NCBI GenBank assembly: GCA_947504185.1
Contig: CANNGJ010000020.1
Location: 1-54,401 of the forward strand
From: an uncultured Tenacibaculum sp.
GTDB taxonomy: Bacteria > Bacteroidota > Bacteroidia > Flavobacteriales > Flavobacteriaceae
Length of the DNA stretch: 54,401 bases
Direction: 5' to 3'
The notes beneath the pieces were generated by a model, which did not search any database, was not told the DNA's origin, and was given only the letters and a program-made list of their open reading frames with translations. Shown here in pieces: positions 32,711 through 40,829 of this stretch; within the stretch, counting starts at the first letter, position 1, and each line of letters opens with the position of its first letter. The position numbers were made by a program, and so were the translations under genes.

Positions 32711-33916
32711 ATGCAAAAACAAAAAGAGCAATCAAAGCTTGAATTTATTGCCTTAATGGCATCCTTAATGTCTTTAGTAGCCTTGTCTATCGATGCGTTA
32801 TTACCTGCTTTAGAACAGATAGGAATCAGCCTTAATGTTCAACAAAATTCTAATGATAATCAGCTTTTAGTAACAATGATTTTCTTAGGCTTAGGATTTG
32901 GTCAATTAATTTCTGGCCCTGTTTCTGATAATTTAGGAAGAAAACCTGTTATCTACGGAGGTTTTTTACTTTTTGTTATTGCAAGTTTTATATGTGTAAG
33001 TGCAACTAGTTTAGAAATGATGGTTTTTGGACGTATTTTACAAGGTATTGGTCTTTCAGCTCCAAGAACTATAAGTATCGCGATGGTTCGAGATAGTTTT
33101 AGCGGTGATTATATGGCAAAAATTATGTCTTTTATTGTTGTTATTTTTATTTTAGTTCCGGTGATAGCACCCGCTTTAGGTAAATTAATGTTAGATGCTT
33201 ATGGATGGAAATCGATATTTTATAGTCAATTAATTTTTGGAGTTTTAGTTATGTTTTGGTTATGGAAACGTCAACCAGAAACATTGAAGAAAGAGAATAA
33301 AGTAAAATTATCACTAAATCTTTTTATTGATGGGACCAAAGAATTTATAAAACATAAACAAGCAATTGTTTTTACATTGATTTCTGGTTTTATTACAGGT
33401 TCATTTATGGTGTATTTAAGTGCTTCGCAACAAATTTTTCAAGAGCAATATAATTTAGTTGATGAGTTTCCTTACATATTTGCTGGTTTAGCAATTTCAG
33501 TAGGATTTGCCACTTTTTTAAACGGCACACTTGTTATGAGGCTTGGAATGCAAAAATTAATATCTATTTTTTTAATTGTATTTACCCTAATTCCTGTTGC
33601 TTATATTTTCCTTTTTTATCAAAAAGAAAACCCTAGTATTACAATATTATTAATGTTCTTTGGATTGCAATTTTTTGCTATCGGATTCCTATTTGGAAAT
33701 CTTAGAGCATTAGCAATGCAACCAGTAGGACATATTGCAGGAATTGGTGCAGCAATCAACGGATTTGTATCTACAATTATGGCAGTACCTATTGCAACTT
33801 ATATAGGTAAATTTGTAGTAACCACTACTCTACCCCTTTTTGTAGGGTTTTTAGTTTGTGGAGTTTTATCTTTAATTTTATTTAACCTTGTTCATTTAAA
33901 ATCATTTGCTAAGTAA
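32711..33916 (+). CDS. MFS drug exporter, Bcr/CflA family
   Basis: A 401-residue inner-membrane proton-coupled exporter with twelve predicted helices. The family signature between helices 2 and 3 is GPVSDNLGRKPVIYGG, and the motif near helix 4-5 is GRILQGIGLSAPRTISIAMVRD. The first helix carries the Bcr-like ALSIDALLPAL. The likely role is efflux of drugs or metabolites; the substrate cannot be read. It is 2 bp from the pseudouridine synthase gene and probably co-transcribed. Confidence 0.92.
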   Translation: MQKQKEQSKLEFIALMASLMSLVALSIDALLPALEQIGISLNVQQNSNDNQLLVTMIFLGLGFGQLISGPVSDNLGRKPVIYGGFLLFVIASFICVSATSLEMMVFGRILQGIGLSAPRTISIAMVRDSFSGDYMAKIMSFIVVIFILVPVIAPALGKLMLDAYGWKSIFYSQLIFGVLVMFWLWKRQPETLKKENKVKLSLNLFIDGTKEFIKHKQAIVFTLISGFITGSFMVYLSASQQIFQEQYNLVDEFPYIFAGLAISVGFATFLNGTLVMRLGMQKLISIFLIVFTLIPVAYIFLFYQKENPSITILLMFFGLQFFAIGFLFGNLRALAMQPVGHIAGIGAAINGFVSTIMAVPIATYIGKFVVTTTLPLFVGFLVCGVLSLILFNLVHLKSFAK

Positions 33917-33918
33917 TT

Positions 33919-34614
33919 ATGAATATTGATATTTTATATGAAGATGATTATATCATCTGTGTATCCAAGCCTAATAATGTAGTTGTACATCATGCACATC
34001 ATTCAAGAAATGTTTCTGATGAAGAATCGTTATTACAATTGCTTTTTAAAAAGTTTGAAAAAAAGTTCTATCCGATTCACCGTTTAGATAGAAAAACTTC
34101 AGGGATTATTTTATTAGCAAAAGAAACTAAATATGTTTCTAAATTTCAAGAGCTATTTACGAATAATGAAATTCAAAAAACATATTACGGTATTGTTAGG
34201 GGGCATTCACCAGAGTCAGTAGTTATTGATTCTCCAGTTAAAGGAAGAGATGCTAATGTATATAAAGATGCGGAAACTCATTTTAAAACAATTGATAAAA
34301 CTGTTTTAGATATTCCTGTTAAACCCTATGATACCTCTAGATATAGCTTGGTTGAAATGAAACCCAAAACTGGTAGATTACATCAACTGCGTATCCACAC
34401 AAATAAAATTAGTCATCCGTTAATTGGAGATCCTAAGTACGGAGATAAAAATCATAATGTGATGTTTATTGATAATTTTGATTGTGAGAATCTTTTTCTA
34501 CATGCATATTCTCTTGAGTTCAAACATCCTTTTACTGATGAAAACCTTTTAATCAAAGCAAATTTCCCAAGAGATTGGTCAATTATTTTTGATCGTTTTA
34601 AATGGTCTGTTTAA
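33919..34614 (+). CDS. RluA-family pseudouridine synthase (TruC-like)
   Basis: The catalytic motif HRLDRKTSGIILLAKE (near residue 54, Asp nucleophile) and the later RLHQLRIHTNKISHPLIGDPKYGDKNH define an RluA-family synthase. Lack of an S4 domain and 231-residue length fit TruC, which modifies U65 in tRNA. The exact target is inferred. It follows the MFS gene by 2 bp and converges on the PepSY gene with a 4-bp overlap. Confidence 0.9.
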   Translation: MNIDILYEDDYIICVSKPNNVVVHHAHHSRNVSDEESLLQLLFKKFEKKFYPIHRLDRKTSGIILLAKETKYVSKFQELFTNNEIQKTYYGIVRGHSPESVVIDSPVKGRDANVYKDAETHFKTIDKTVLDIPVKPYDTSRYSLVEMKPKTGRLHQLRIHTNKISHPLIGDPKYGDKNHNVMFIDNFDCENLFLHAYSLEFKHPFTDENLLIKANFPRDWSIIFDRFKWSV

Positions 34615-35153
34615 GAGAATAAAACTAGAAAGAGTATTGGAAAAAGCATTCCTAAAACAGCTAACTTCCACCCTCTTTTTGAAAAACCATTTTTACCTGC
34701 AGGAATTAGAATTCCAGTGATTGCGATTAATAACATAGCTGCTCCAAAAATATCAGAATACCAAATCCAAAAGCTATTGGTTGATTTATGCAAGTACATA
34801 GTATGACCTATAATTGGTACTTTACGTTTAAATTCTAAACTACCTTTTCCTGTTTTTAAATCGACATCTAATATTGCATTATCTTTAAAGTAAATGCGTA
34901 ACTTTTCATTTCTAACTCTATGACCATCATATTTTACATTTAAACTTTTAGTTTGTTCAACTAGAAACTCTTTTGTAATATTTTTAGCGTCTTCAGGTAA
35001 ATTTAATTCAACATCTTTATTCTCATAAGTATAATCCATAGGATACCAATCTTGTCTGTGATTTAATATGATTCCAGAAAAAGAAAAAGCGATAATTAAA
35101 CCTACATAAAAGTAAGCAAAGTCTCTATGTAAACTACGGTTTGTGATTTTCAT
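34611..35153 (-). CDS. PepSY-associated membrane protein
   Basis: The N-terminal helix (YFYVGLIIAFSFSGIILNHRQDWYP) contains the conserved GxxLNHR of PepSY-TM proteins. A periplasmic PepSY-like domain (about 45-115) with LRIYFKDNAILDVDLKTGKG follows. Two C-terminal helices (WYSDIFGAAMLLIAITGILI and LAVLGMLFPILFLVLF) complete it. Such proteins often accompany siderophore uptake or iron reduction, but no such genes are near. Function unknown. Confidence 0.85.
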   Translation of the reverse strand: MKITNRSLHRDFAYFYVGLIIAFSFSGIILNHRQDWYPMDYTYENKDVELNLPEDAKNITKEFLVEQTKSLNVKYDGHRVRNEKLRIYFKDNAILDVDLKTGKGSLEFKRKVPIIGHTMYLHKSTNSFWIWYSDIFGAAMLLIAITGILIPAGKNGFSKRGWKLAVLGMLFPILFLVLFS

Positions 35154-35201
35154 TTAAATAGTTTTATTAGTATTCAAATATATTAGAATTGTTTATAAAT
35201 A

Positions 35202-35235
35202 AAAAGAGAGCTTTACATTAGTGAAGCTCTCTTTT
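35202..35235 (-). terminator. Terminator after the Lrp-family gene
   Basis: AAAAGAGAGCTT and AAGCTCTCTTTT form a perfect 12-bp stem around a 10-nt loop, with A/T tracts at both ends. It lies 16 bp beyond the stop of the minus-strand regulator. Confidence 0.85.
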
Positions 35236-35251
35236 AAATTTTTAATACTAA

Positions 35252-35731
35252 TTATATTTCTTTAAAAATTGCGTGCATTAAACGCTTTTTATCGTTAATG
35301 CTTTCTTCTAAAGAAATCATAGTTTCTGTTCTGTTAACACCATGAACATCATCTATTTGATAAATAATATCTTTTGCATCGTTAGTGCTTTTTGCTCTTA
35401 CTTTACAAAAAATATTATACTTACCAGCAGTAACATACGCTACGGTAACATTTGGTATTAATCGTAAGTTATCTAAAACGTGTTGTGTCATAGATGTTTT
35501 TTCTAAGAACACACCAACATGGGCAATAAAAGAATATCCCATTTTTTCATAATTCAACGTTAATGTTGAACCTTGGATAATCCCTTCATCTTCCATTTTT
35601 TTAACACGCACGTGAATAGTACCAGCAGAAACTAGTAACTTCTTTGCTATGTCTGTAAAAGGTGTACGAGCATTCTCGATTAAAATGTCTAAAATTTGAT
35701 GATCAATTTCATCTAATACGAACTTCTTCAT
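35252..35731 (-). CDS. Lrp/AsnC-family transcriptional regulator
   Basis: 159 residues with an N-terminal winged helix-turn-helix (DHQILDILIENARTPFTDIA and VSAGTIHVRVKKMEDEGII). The C-terminal RAM/AsnC ligand-binding domain shows YVTAGKYNIFCKVRAKSTND. Such regulators form octamers and respond to amino acids. It lies upstream in the same direction beside an M14 peptidase and a class V aminotransferase, so control of amino-acid breakdown is a reasonable guess. Confidence 0.93.
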   Translation of the reverse strand: MKKFVLDEIDHQILDILIENARTPFTDIAKKLLVSAGTIHVRVKKMEDEGIIQGSTLTLNYEKMGYSFIAHVGVFLEKTSMTQHVLDNLRLIPNVTVAYVTAGKYNIFCKVRAKSTNDAKDIIYQIDDVHGVNRTETMISLEESINDKKRLMHAIFKEI

Positions 35732-35819
35732 TTTTTTGTTTTCTTCAAGTAGTATTGCTAAAATATATATTTTTTCTATTTATAAGAAGCTTTTGTTGAG
35801 AAAAATTTAAAGATTTTTG

Positions 35820-36866
35820 TTATTTGTTGAATTCTTTGTGAGCTAGATATGAAGATAAATCGCCCTCTTTTTCTTTAGCTAAAGCTAATGCAAATTTACC
35901 ATTTTCTATTTTCTCTACATACTGATAAGCTACATCTTTTTCATTATTTTTCGATCGATAAATCACATCATAGAAGTTCTTGATATTGTTTGGAATAGCT
36001 AAATAATTATTATGTTTTTTAAAATTATCAGCTGTTGAAATGTGATAAATCCCCTGTAATAAGGCATAAAAATTATATTTTCTTACAATTTCTCTGTCAT
36101 AATCATCCGGATAATGACCTGCTTCTATTAGAATAGTATTGTGACCTAGCTTTTGAAAATTATCTCCTGTAGCCGTTGGGTAGAACTCATCAGTATAACG
36201 ACCAATATGATTAGGAATTAATTCTTGTAATAAAGAATTCATAGAAACAATTACATCCATAGTTTCTTTTCTTCCTTCAGTAATTTTTCTTGTTTCTTCT
36301 TCAGATGGAGCTAAAAAAGAAATTGTTGCTGGATTCTTAGTTCCTTCTACTCCAAAAATAGTTCGTTGATCATGTAGATTGAAACAAAAATCAGGATTAA
36401 AGTCATCTAAAATTTTACGTAAAAATTTACTTTCTTTAGCTTTTAAGTCAACAGCATCTCTATTTAAATCAATATTATTGCTATTAACTCTTGTATAGAC
36501 TTCTGCCCCATCAGGATTTAACATCGGAATAATTGTAATCGCACAATTATTTAAGATTGATGTAAGAATTTCATTATCAGAATATAACTTTATAAAGTTT
36601 AAAAAATCAAATACAGCTTTAGTTCCTGTACTTTCATTTCCATGCATTTGGCTCCAAATAAGTATCTTTCTTTTTCCTGAACCAAACTTTAAATTATAAA
36701 TATCTCTACCCTCTTCAGACTCACCAAGTATTTTACACTTAATAGACGAATCTAAATCAGAAAATAAGGGTTTAATGTCTTTTAGAGTAATCCATCTACC
36801 AGAAATTTTAGTTTCCTTAATTTTTGAGTAATTATCTTCTAAAAAAGAGGGCGTTAATAATTCCAT
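35820..36866 (-). CDS. M14-family zinc carboxypeptidase
   Basis: The M14 zinc motif appears as WSQMHGNESTGTKAVFDFL (HxxE, near residues 74-77), the third ligand as FCFNLHDQR (near 163), substrate-binding Arg/Asn as NSNNIDLNRDAV, and the catalytic Glu in LIEAGHYPDD. There is no signal peptide, so it appears cytoplasmic, unlike most secreted M14 enzymes. It starts 1 bp from the upstream aminotransferase stop, so the two form an operon. It probably trims peptides or amino-acid conjugates. Confidence 0.9.
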   Translation of the reverse strand: MELLTPSFLEDNYSKIKETKISGRWITLKDIKPLFSDLDSSIKCKILGESEEGRDIYNLKFGSGKRKILIWSQMHGNESTGTKAVFDFLNFIKLYSDNEILTSILNNCAITIIPMLNPDGAEVYTRVNSNNIDLNRDAVDLKAKESKFLRKILDDFNPDFCFNLHDQRTIFGVEGTKNPATISFLAPSEEETRKITEGRKETMDVIVSMNSLLQELIPNHIGRYTDEFYPTATGDNFQKLGHNTILIEAGHYPDDYDREIVRKYNFYALLQGIYHISTADNFKKHNNYLAIPNNIKNFYDVIYRSKNNEKDVAYQYVEKIENGKFALALAKEKEGDLSSYLAHKEFNK

Positions 36867-36867
36867 A

Positions 36868-38334
36868 TTATAGAGAAAACCAATCAGCTACTAATTCCTT
36901 TTCAATAGGTTTAACAGAAGTGTGCATATAATCGTTTTTAATCATATCATATTTATAATCTTTCGACCACTCCTCTATATTATTAGCTAATGTTTTTAAA
37001 GAATTGCAAATAAATTCAACCTCTTCGTTAGTAATTGTAGGGTGAATTGATAAACGAACCCAACCAGGTTTTTCAGTATTACAACCTTCTAAAATCTGAT
37101 CTTTAATTTTATGAGAAGTATCTTGATCTACATTTAATAAAAAGTGTCCGTAAGTTCCTGCACATGAGCATCCTCCTCTAGTTTGAATTCCAAAACGATC
37201 ATTTAGTAATTTAACTACTAGATTAAAATGATATTTTTCAAAATAGAAAGAAAAAATACTCAATCTATCTTTATGGTTTGGAGCTAATATTTTAACGCCA
37301 TCAATACTCTCTAAACAATCAAAAAGTAATGGATTAATTTCATCCTCACGTTTTTTCATATTACCAGTTCCCATCTGATCTTTTAACTGAATACACAATG
37401 CAATTTTTATCGTTTGTAAAAAAGCCGGTGTACCACCATCTTCACGAGTTTCTACATCATCAAAATAATCATGACCTCCCCAAGGGTTTGTGTAACTAAC
37501 CGTACCTCCTCCTGGGTTATCAGGAATCATGTTTTTATATAACTTTTTATTAAAAATCAAAACGCCCGAGCTTCCTGGTCCTCCTAAAAATTTATGTGGA
37601 GAAAAGAAAATAGCGTCTAAATACTCATCCTCTTTTTCAGGATGCATATCAATATCTACATACGGAGCTGAACAAGCAAAATCAACAAAACAAAGTCCGC
37701 CATATTTATGGATTAACGCTGCTACTTTATGGTAATCAGTTTTTATACCTGTTACGTTTGATCCAGCAACTATCGAAGCTATTTTTATAGGTCTGTCTTT
37801 ATATTGCTGAATAGTTTCTTCAAACTTATGTAAACAAACTAAACCGGCATCGTTACAAGGAACTACAACTACATCTGCAATGGTTTCGATCCAAGAAGTC
37901 TGGTTTGAATGATGCTCCATATGAGAAACAAAAACGATAGGCTTTAACTCCTCAGGAACTTCAGTATGATCTTTTAAACTTTCAGTGATTTTTAACCCCA
38001 GAATACGTTGAAACTTATTTACAACCCCTGTCATACCAGAACCTTCAGTGATTAATACATCGTCTTTTGATGCATTTACATGGTTCTTAATAATATTCCT
38101 GGCTTCGTGATACGCTAATGTCATAGCAGCTCCTGAAGTAGAAGTTTCAGTATGTGTATTGGCTACAAATGGACCGAATTTATTTAATAAACTCTCTTCA
38201 ATAGGTCTGTATAATCTACCACTAGCAGTCCAATCAGAATAAATCATTTTTTGCTCACCATAAGGTGATTGATAGGTTTGGTTGATACCTACTATATTTT
38301 TTCTAAAAGTATCAAAAAACTGTTCTAAACTCAT
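36868..38334 (-). CDS. Class V aminotransferase-fold PLP enzyme
   Basis: A 488-residue fold-type I PLP enzyme related to cysteine desulfurases. The PLP lysine lies in IFFSPHKFLGGPGSSGVLIF (near 247), the cofactor aspartate in LCFVDFACSAPYVDIDMH, and the pocket segment in YTNPWGGHDYFDDVETREDG. RGGCSCAGTYGHFLLN places cysteines where desulfurases carry the active Cys, but spacing differs. Whether it is a desulfurase, lyase or transaminase is open. Operon partner: the M14 peptidase 1 bp downstream. Confidence 0.88.
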   Translation of the reverse strand: MSLEQFFDTFRKNIVGINQTYQSPYGEQKMIYSDWTASGRLYRPIEESLLNKFGPFVANTHTETSTSGAAMTLAYHEARNIIKNHVNASKDDVLITEGSGMTGVVNKFQRILGLKITESLKDHTEVPEELKPIVFVSHMEHHSNQTSWIETIADVVVVPCNDAGLVCLHKFEETIQQYKDRPIKIASIVAGSNVTGIKTDYHKVAALIHKYGGLCFVDFACSAPYVDIDMHPEKEDEYLDAIFFSPHKFLGGPGSSGVLIFNKKLYKNMIPDNPGGGTVSYTNPWGGHDYFDDVETREDGGTPAFLQTIKIALCIQLKDQMGTGNMKKREDEINPLLFDCLESIDGVKILAPNHKDRLSIFSFYFEKYHFNLVVKLLNDRFGIQTRGGCSCAGTYGHFLLNVDQDTSHKIKDQILEGCNTEKPGWVRLSIHPTITNEEVEFICNSLKTLANNIEEWSKDYKYDMIKNDYMHTSVKPIEKELVADWFSL

Positions 38335-38425
38335 AATCTGATTCGTATTGGGCTTAAAATTAAGGTTCTTAAATAACCTTATCTAAAACATTTATAATAT
38401 TAACTAAATGATTGTTTTTGTTTAA

Positions 38426-39274
38426 TTACAATCTAAATTTCCCTCCAATTAAGATGTTATTTTCAAAGAAATAGAAACTTTGAGAGGCTCTATCTGCTGG
38501 GTTTGTGGTTGTTCTAATATCAGACATATTAATATACCCACCTTTTAAATCGGCTTGTATAAAAAAGTGCTTTAAAAAAGATATATTTAAACCAGCTCCG
38601 ATAGACATACCGTAACCTGATAAATGAAATTCATCATATCTTTCATTTCCTAATAAAGAAGTATTTGTTCTTGGGTATAAAATTCCAACACCTACTCCTT
38701 CTGTAAAATTGATTTGTAAATTCTCTAAATTTAATCCAAACCAGTGACTTACATCATCAAAGCGTTTTACCTCCACATTTACATAATTTAATCCATCAGT
38801 ATGTTCAAAACGTAAAAAATCGGCAGCTAAATTGATAGTTTCATTATTATAAGTACCATCGTATTTAGTATTTCCAACATTAATATTCCCGTTAATAATT
38901 ACATCTTGATCAGCAATCATAACATACTTCATATGATCGACACCAATAGAAACAGTATAGTTTTCTTTAAAAAAATAACCAATTCTATAATTGTTTTGAG
39001 GAATAGTTACTCTACCTGGATTAAAATAATCGTTAAAAGAAAACTTTGTTTGTCGGTCTTGTGCTTTTACATTTGATAAAGTAAAATCGTAATTATCTCC
39101 TTTAAAACGGATATCTGAATCTGTATAACTAGACCAGTTCCAACCCCAATACACAAAAAACTTACCTTTATTGGTTACTTTCTTTTTCTCTTTTACTTTT
39201 TCTTCCTTCTCCTGCCCTACCATTATTGATGACACTACTAGCATCACCATTAAACTCAATATTCTTATCTTCAA
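38426..39274 (-). CDS. Outer-membrane beta-barrel-like protein
   Basis: Signal peptide MKIRILSLMVMLVVSSIMVG precedes a lysine-rich stretch (KEEKVKEKKKVTNKGK). Alternating aromatic strands follow, such as KFFVYWGWNWSSYTDSDIRF and YTVSIGVDHMKYVMIADQ, ending with a terminal strand FFENNILIGGKFRL that finishes in Arg-Leu. This is typical of small Bacteroidota outer-membrane barrels (about 10-12 strands). No specific family is recognised. It is 14 bp downstream of glmM. Confidence 0.78.
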   Translation of the reverse strand: MKIRILSLMVMLVVSSIMVGQEKEEKVKEKKKVTNKGKFFVYWGWNWSSYTDSDIRFKGDNYDFTLSNVKAQDRQTKFSFNDYFNPGRVTIPQNNYRIGYFFKENYTVSIGVDHMKYVMIADQDVIINGNINVGNTKYDGTYNNETINLAADFLRFEHTDGLNYVNVEVKRFDDVSHWFGLNLENLQINFTEGVGVGILYPRTNTSLLGNERYDEFHLSGYGMSIGAGLNISFLKHFFIQADLKGGYINMSDIRTTTNPADRASQSFYFFENNILIGGKFRL

Positions 39275-39288
39275 CGTTCTTTGTTTTC

Positions 39289-40680
39289 TTATTTAATTAC
39301 CTCTTTAATTTCGTCAATTACTCTTTCTGCTAAGCTATCAGCTGCTTCTTGACTTGTACTTTCTGTATAAATTCTAATAATTGGCTCAGTATTCGATTTA
39401 CGTAAATGAACCCATTCATTTTCAAAATCGATTTTTACACCATCAATCGTATTAACATCTTCGTTTTTATACTTGTCAGCCATAGTTTCTAAAATCTTAT
39501 CAACATCAATTTGTGGTGTTAATTGGATTTTATTTTTACTCATAAAGTAACTAGGATAAGAATCTCTTAATTCTTTACAAGACATTTTTTTATGTGCTAA
39601 ATGTGATAAGAATAAAGCCACACCAACTAAAGAGTCACGTCCGTAATGAGATTCTGGATAAATGATTCCTCCATTACCTTCTCCACCAATAACAGTATTG
39701 GTATCTTTCATCATTTGCACAACGTTTACCTCTCCTACTGCAGAAGCAGTATAGGTTCCGCCATGTTTTTCTGTTACATCACGTAAAGCTCTTGATGATG
39801 ATAAGTTAGAAACTGTATTTCCACCACCTAATCTTCCTAAAACATAATCTGCACATGCAACTAATGTATATTCTTCACCAAACATAGATCCATCTTCAGA
39901 AATTAATGCTAAGCGATCAACATCAGGATCTACTACAATACCTAAATCAGCTTTTTTCTTTACTACCAATTCAGAAATATCCGTTAAGTGTTCTTTTAAA
40001 GGTTCTGGATTGTGAGGAAACTCTCCGTTTGGTTCACAGTATAACTCAACACACTTTACACCTAATTCTTTTAATAAAGCAGGAATAAAAATCCCTCCTG
40101 TAGAATTAACTCCGTCTACAACAACCTTAAATTTTGCTTTTTTAATAGCTTTTACATCTACTAAATCTAGCTTTAAAACTTCTTTAATGTGCTTTTTTAA
40201 ATATTTTTTATTCTTTCTGTATTTTCCTAAATCATCAACTTCAGCAAAAGAAAAATCTTCACTTTCCGCTAATTTTAAAATTTCTTCACCATCAGCTCCA
40301 TTTAAAAACTCTCCTTTTTCATTTAATAATTTTAAGGCATTCCATTGTTTTGGATTGTGTGAAGCTGTTAAAATAATTCCTCCTTCAGCTTTTTCTAACG
40401 GTACAGCCACTTCAACAGTTGGTGTGGTAGATAAACCTAAATCAACAACATCTATACCTAAACCAACTAAAGTGTTTGCTACTAAATTACTTATCATTTT
40501 ACCAGAAATACGAGCATCTCTACCTATAACTACCTTTATTTTTTTAGCTTCTGGATTTCTCTTTTTTATAAAAGCTCCGTATGCAGAAGCGAATTTTACA
40601 GCATCAATAGGTGTTAAATTATCACCGGTTTTTCCACCAATTGTACCTCTGATTCCTGATATAGATTTGATAAGTGTCAT
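39289..40680 (-). CDS. glmM: Phosphoglucosamine mutase
   Basis: Converts glucosamine-6-phosphate to glucosamine-1-phosphate for peptidoglycan and LPS precursors. The phosphoserine loop is GGIILTASHNPKQWN (near 98-112), the metal loop DPDVDRLAL (near 252), the sugar-binding loop GGEGNGGIIYP (near 333), and the phosphate-binding loop RKSNTEPIIRIYTES (near 433). Length of 463 is normal. The protein could alternatively act on mannose/glucose, but the sequence style fits Bacteroidota GlmM. A 16-bp palindrome lies 70 bp upstream. Confidence 0.9.
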   Translation of the reverse strand: MTLIKSISGIRGTIGGKTGDNLTPIDAVKFASAYGAFIKKRNPEAKKIKVVIGRDARISGKMISNLVANTLVGLGIDVVDLGLSTTPTVEVAVPLEKAEGGIILTASHNPKQWNALKLLNEKGEFLNGADGEEILKLAESEDFSFAEVDDLGKYRKNKKYLKKHIKEVLKLDLVDVKAIKKAKFKVVVDGVNSTGGIFIPALLKELGVKCVELYCEPNGEFPHNPEPLKEHLTDISELVVKKKADLGIVVDPDVDRLALISEDGSMFGEEYTLVACADYVLGRLGGGNTVSNLSSSRALRDVTEKHGGTYTASAVGEVNVVQMMKDTNTVIGGEGNGGIIYPESHYGRDSLVGVALFLSHLAHKKMSCKELRDSYPSYFMSKNKIQLTPQIDVDKILETMADKYKNEDVNTIDGVKIDFENEWVHLRKSNTEPIIRIYTESTSQEAADSLAERVIDEIKEVIK

Positions 40681-40749
40681 ATTAATTTTTATTTGAATAC
40701 AAATATAACGGTATTTAAGAAAATACTATAAAACTTAGAAGGGTTTAAC

Positions 40750-40765
40750 TGTAACAAATGTTACA
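40750..40765. promoter_or_regulatory. 16-bp palindrome upstream of glmM
   Basis: TGTAACAAATGTTACA has perfect 7-bp arms around AA, between the rpsA terminator and the glmM start. Position and size fit an operator; no regulator can be named. Confidence 0.4.
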
Positions 40766-40780
40766 ATTGAGTGCATAAAA

Positions 40781-40806
40781 AAAACCGCTACATATGTAGC
40801 GGTTTT
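40781..40806 (-). terminator. Terminator of rpsA
   Basis: AAAACCGCTACA and TGTAGCGGTTTT form a perfect 12-bp stem with a 2-nt centre, and on the minus strand a run of T follows. It lies 24 bp past the rpsA stop codon. Confidence 0.9.
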
Positions 40807-40829
40807 ATAAAGTTTATAATATCAGAGAT

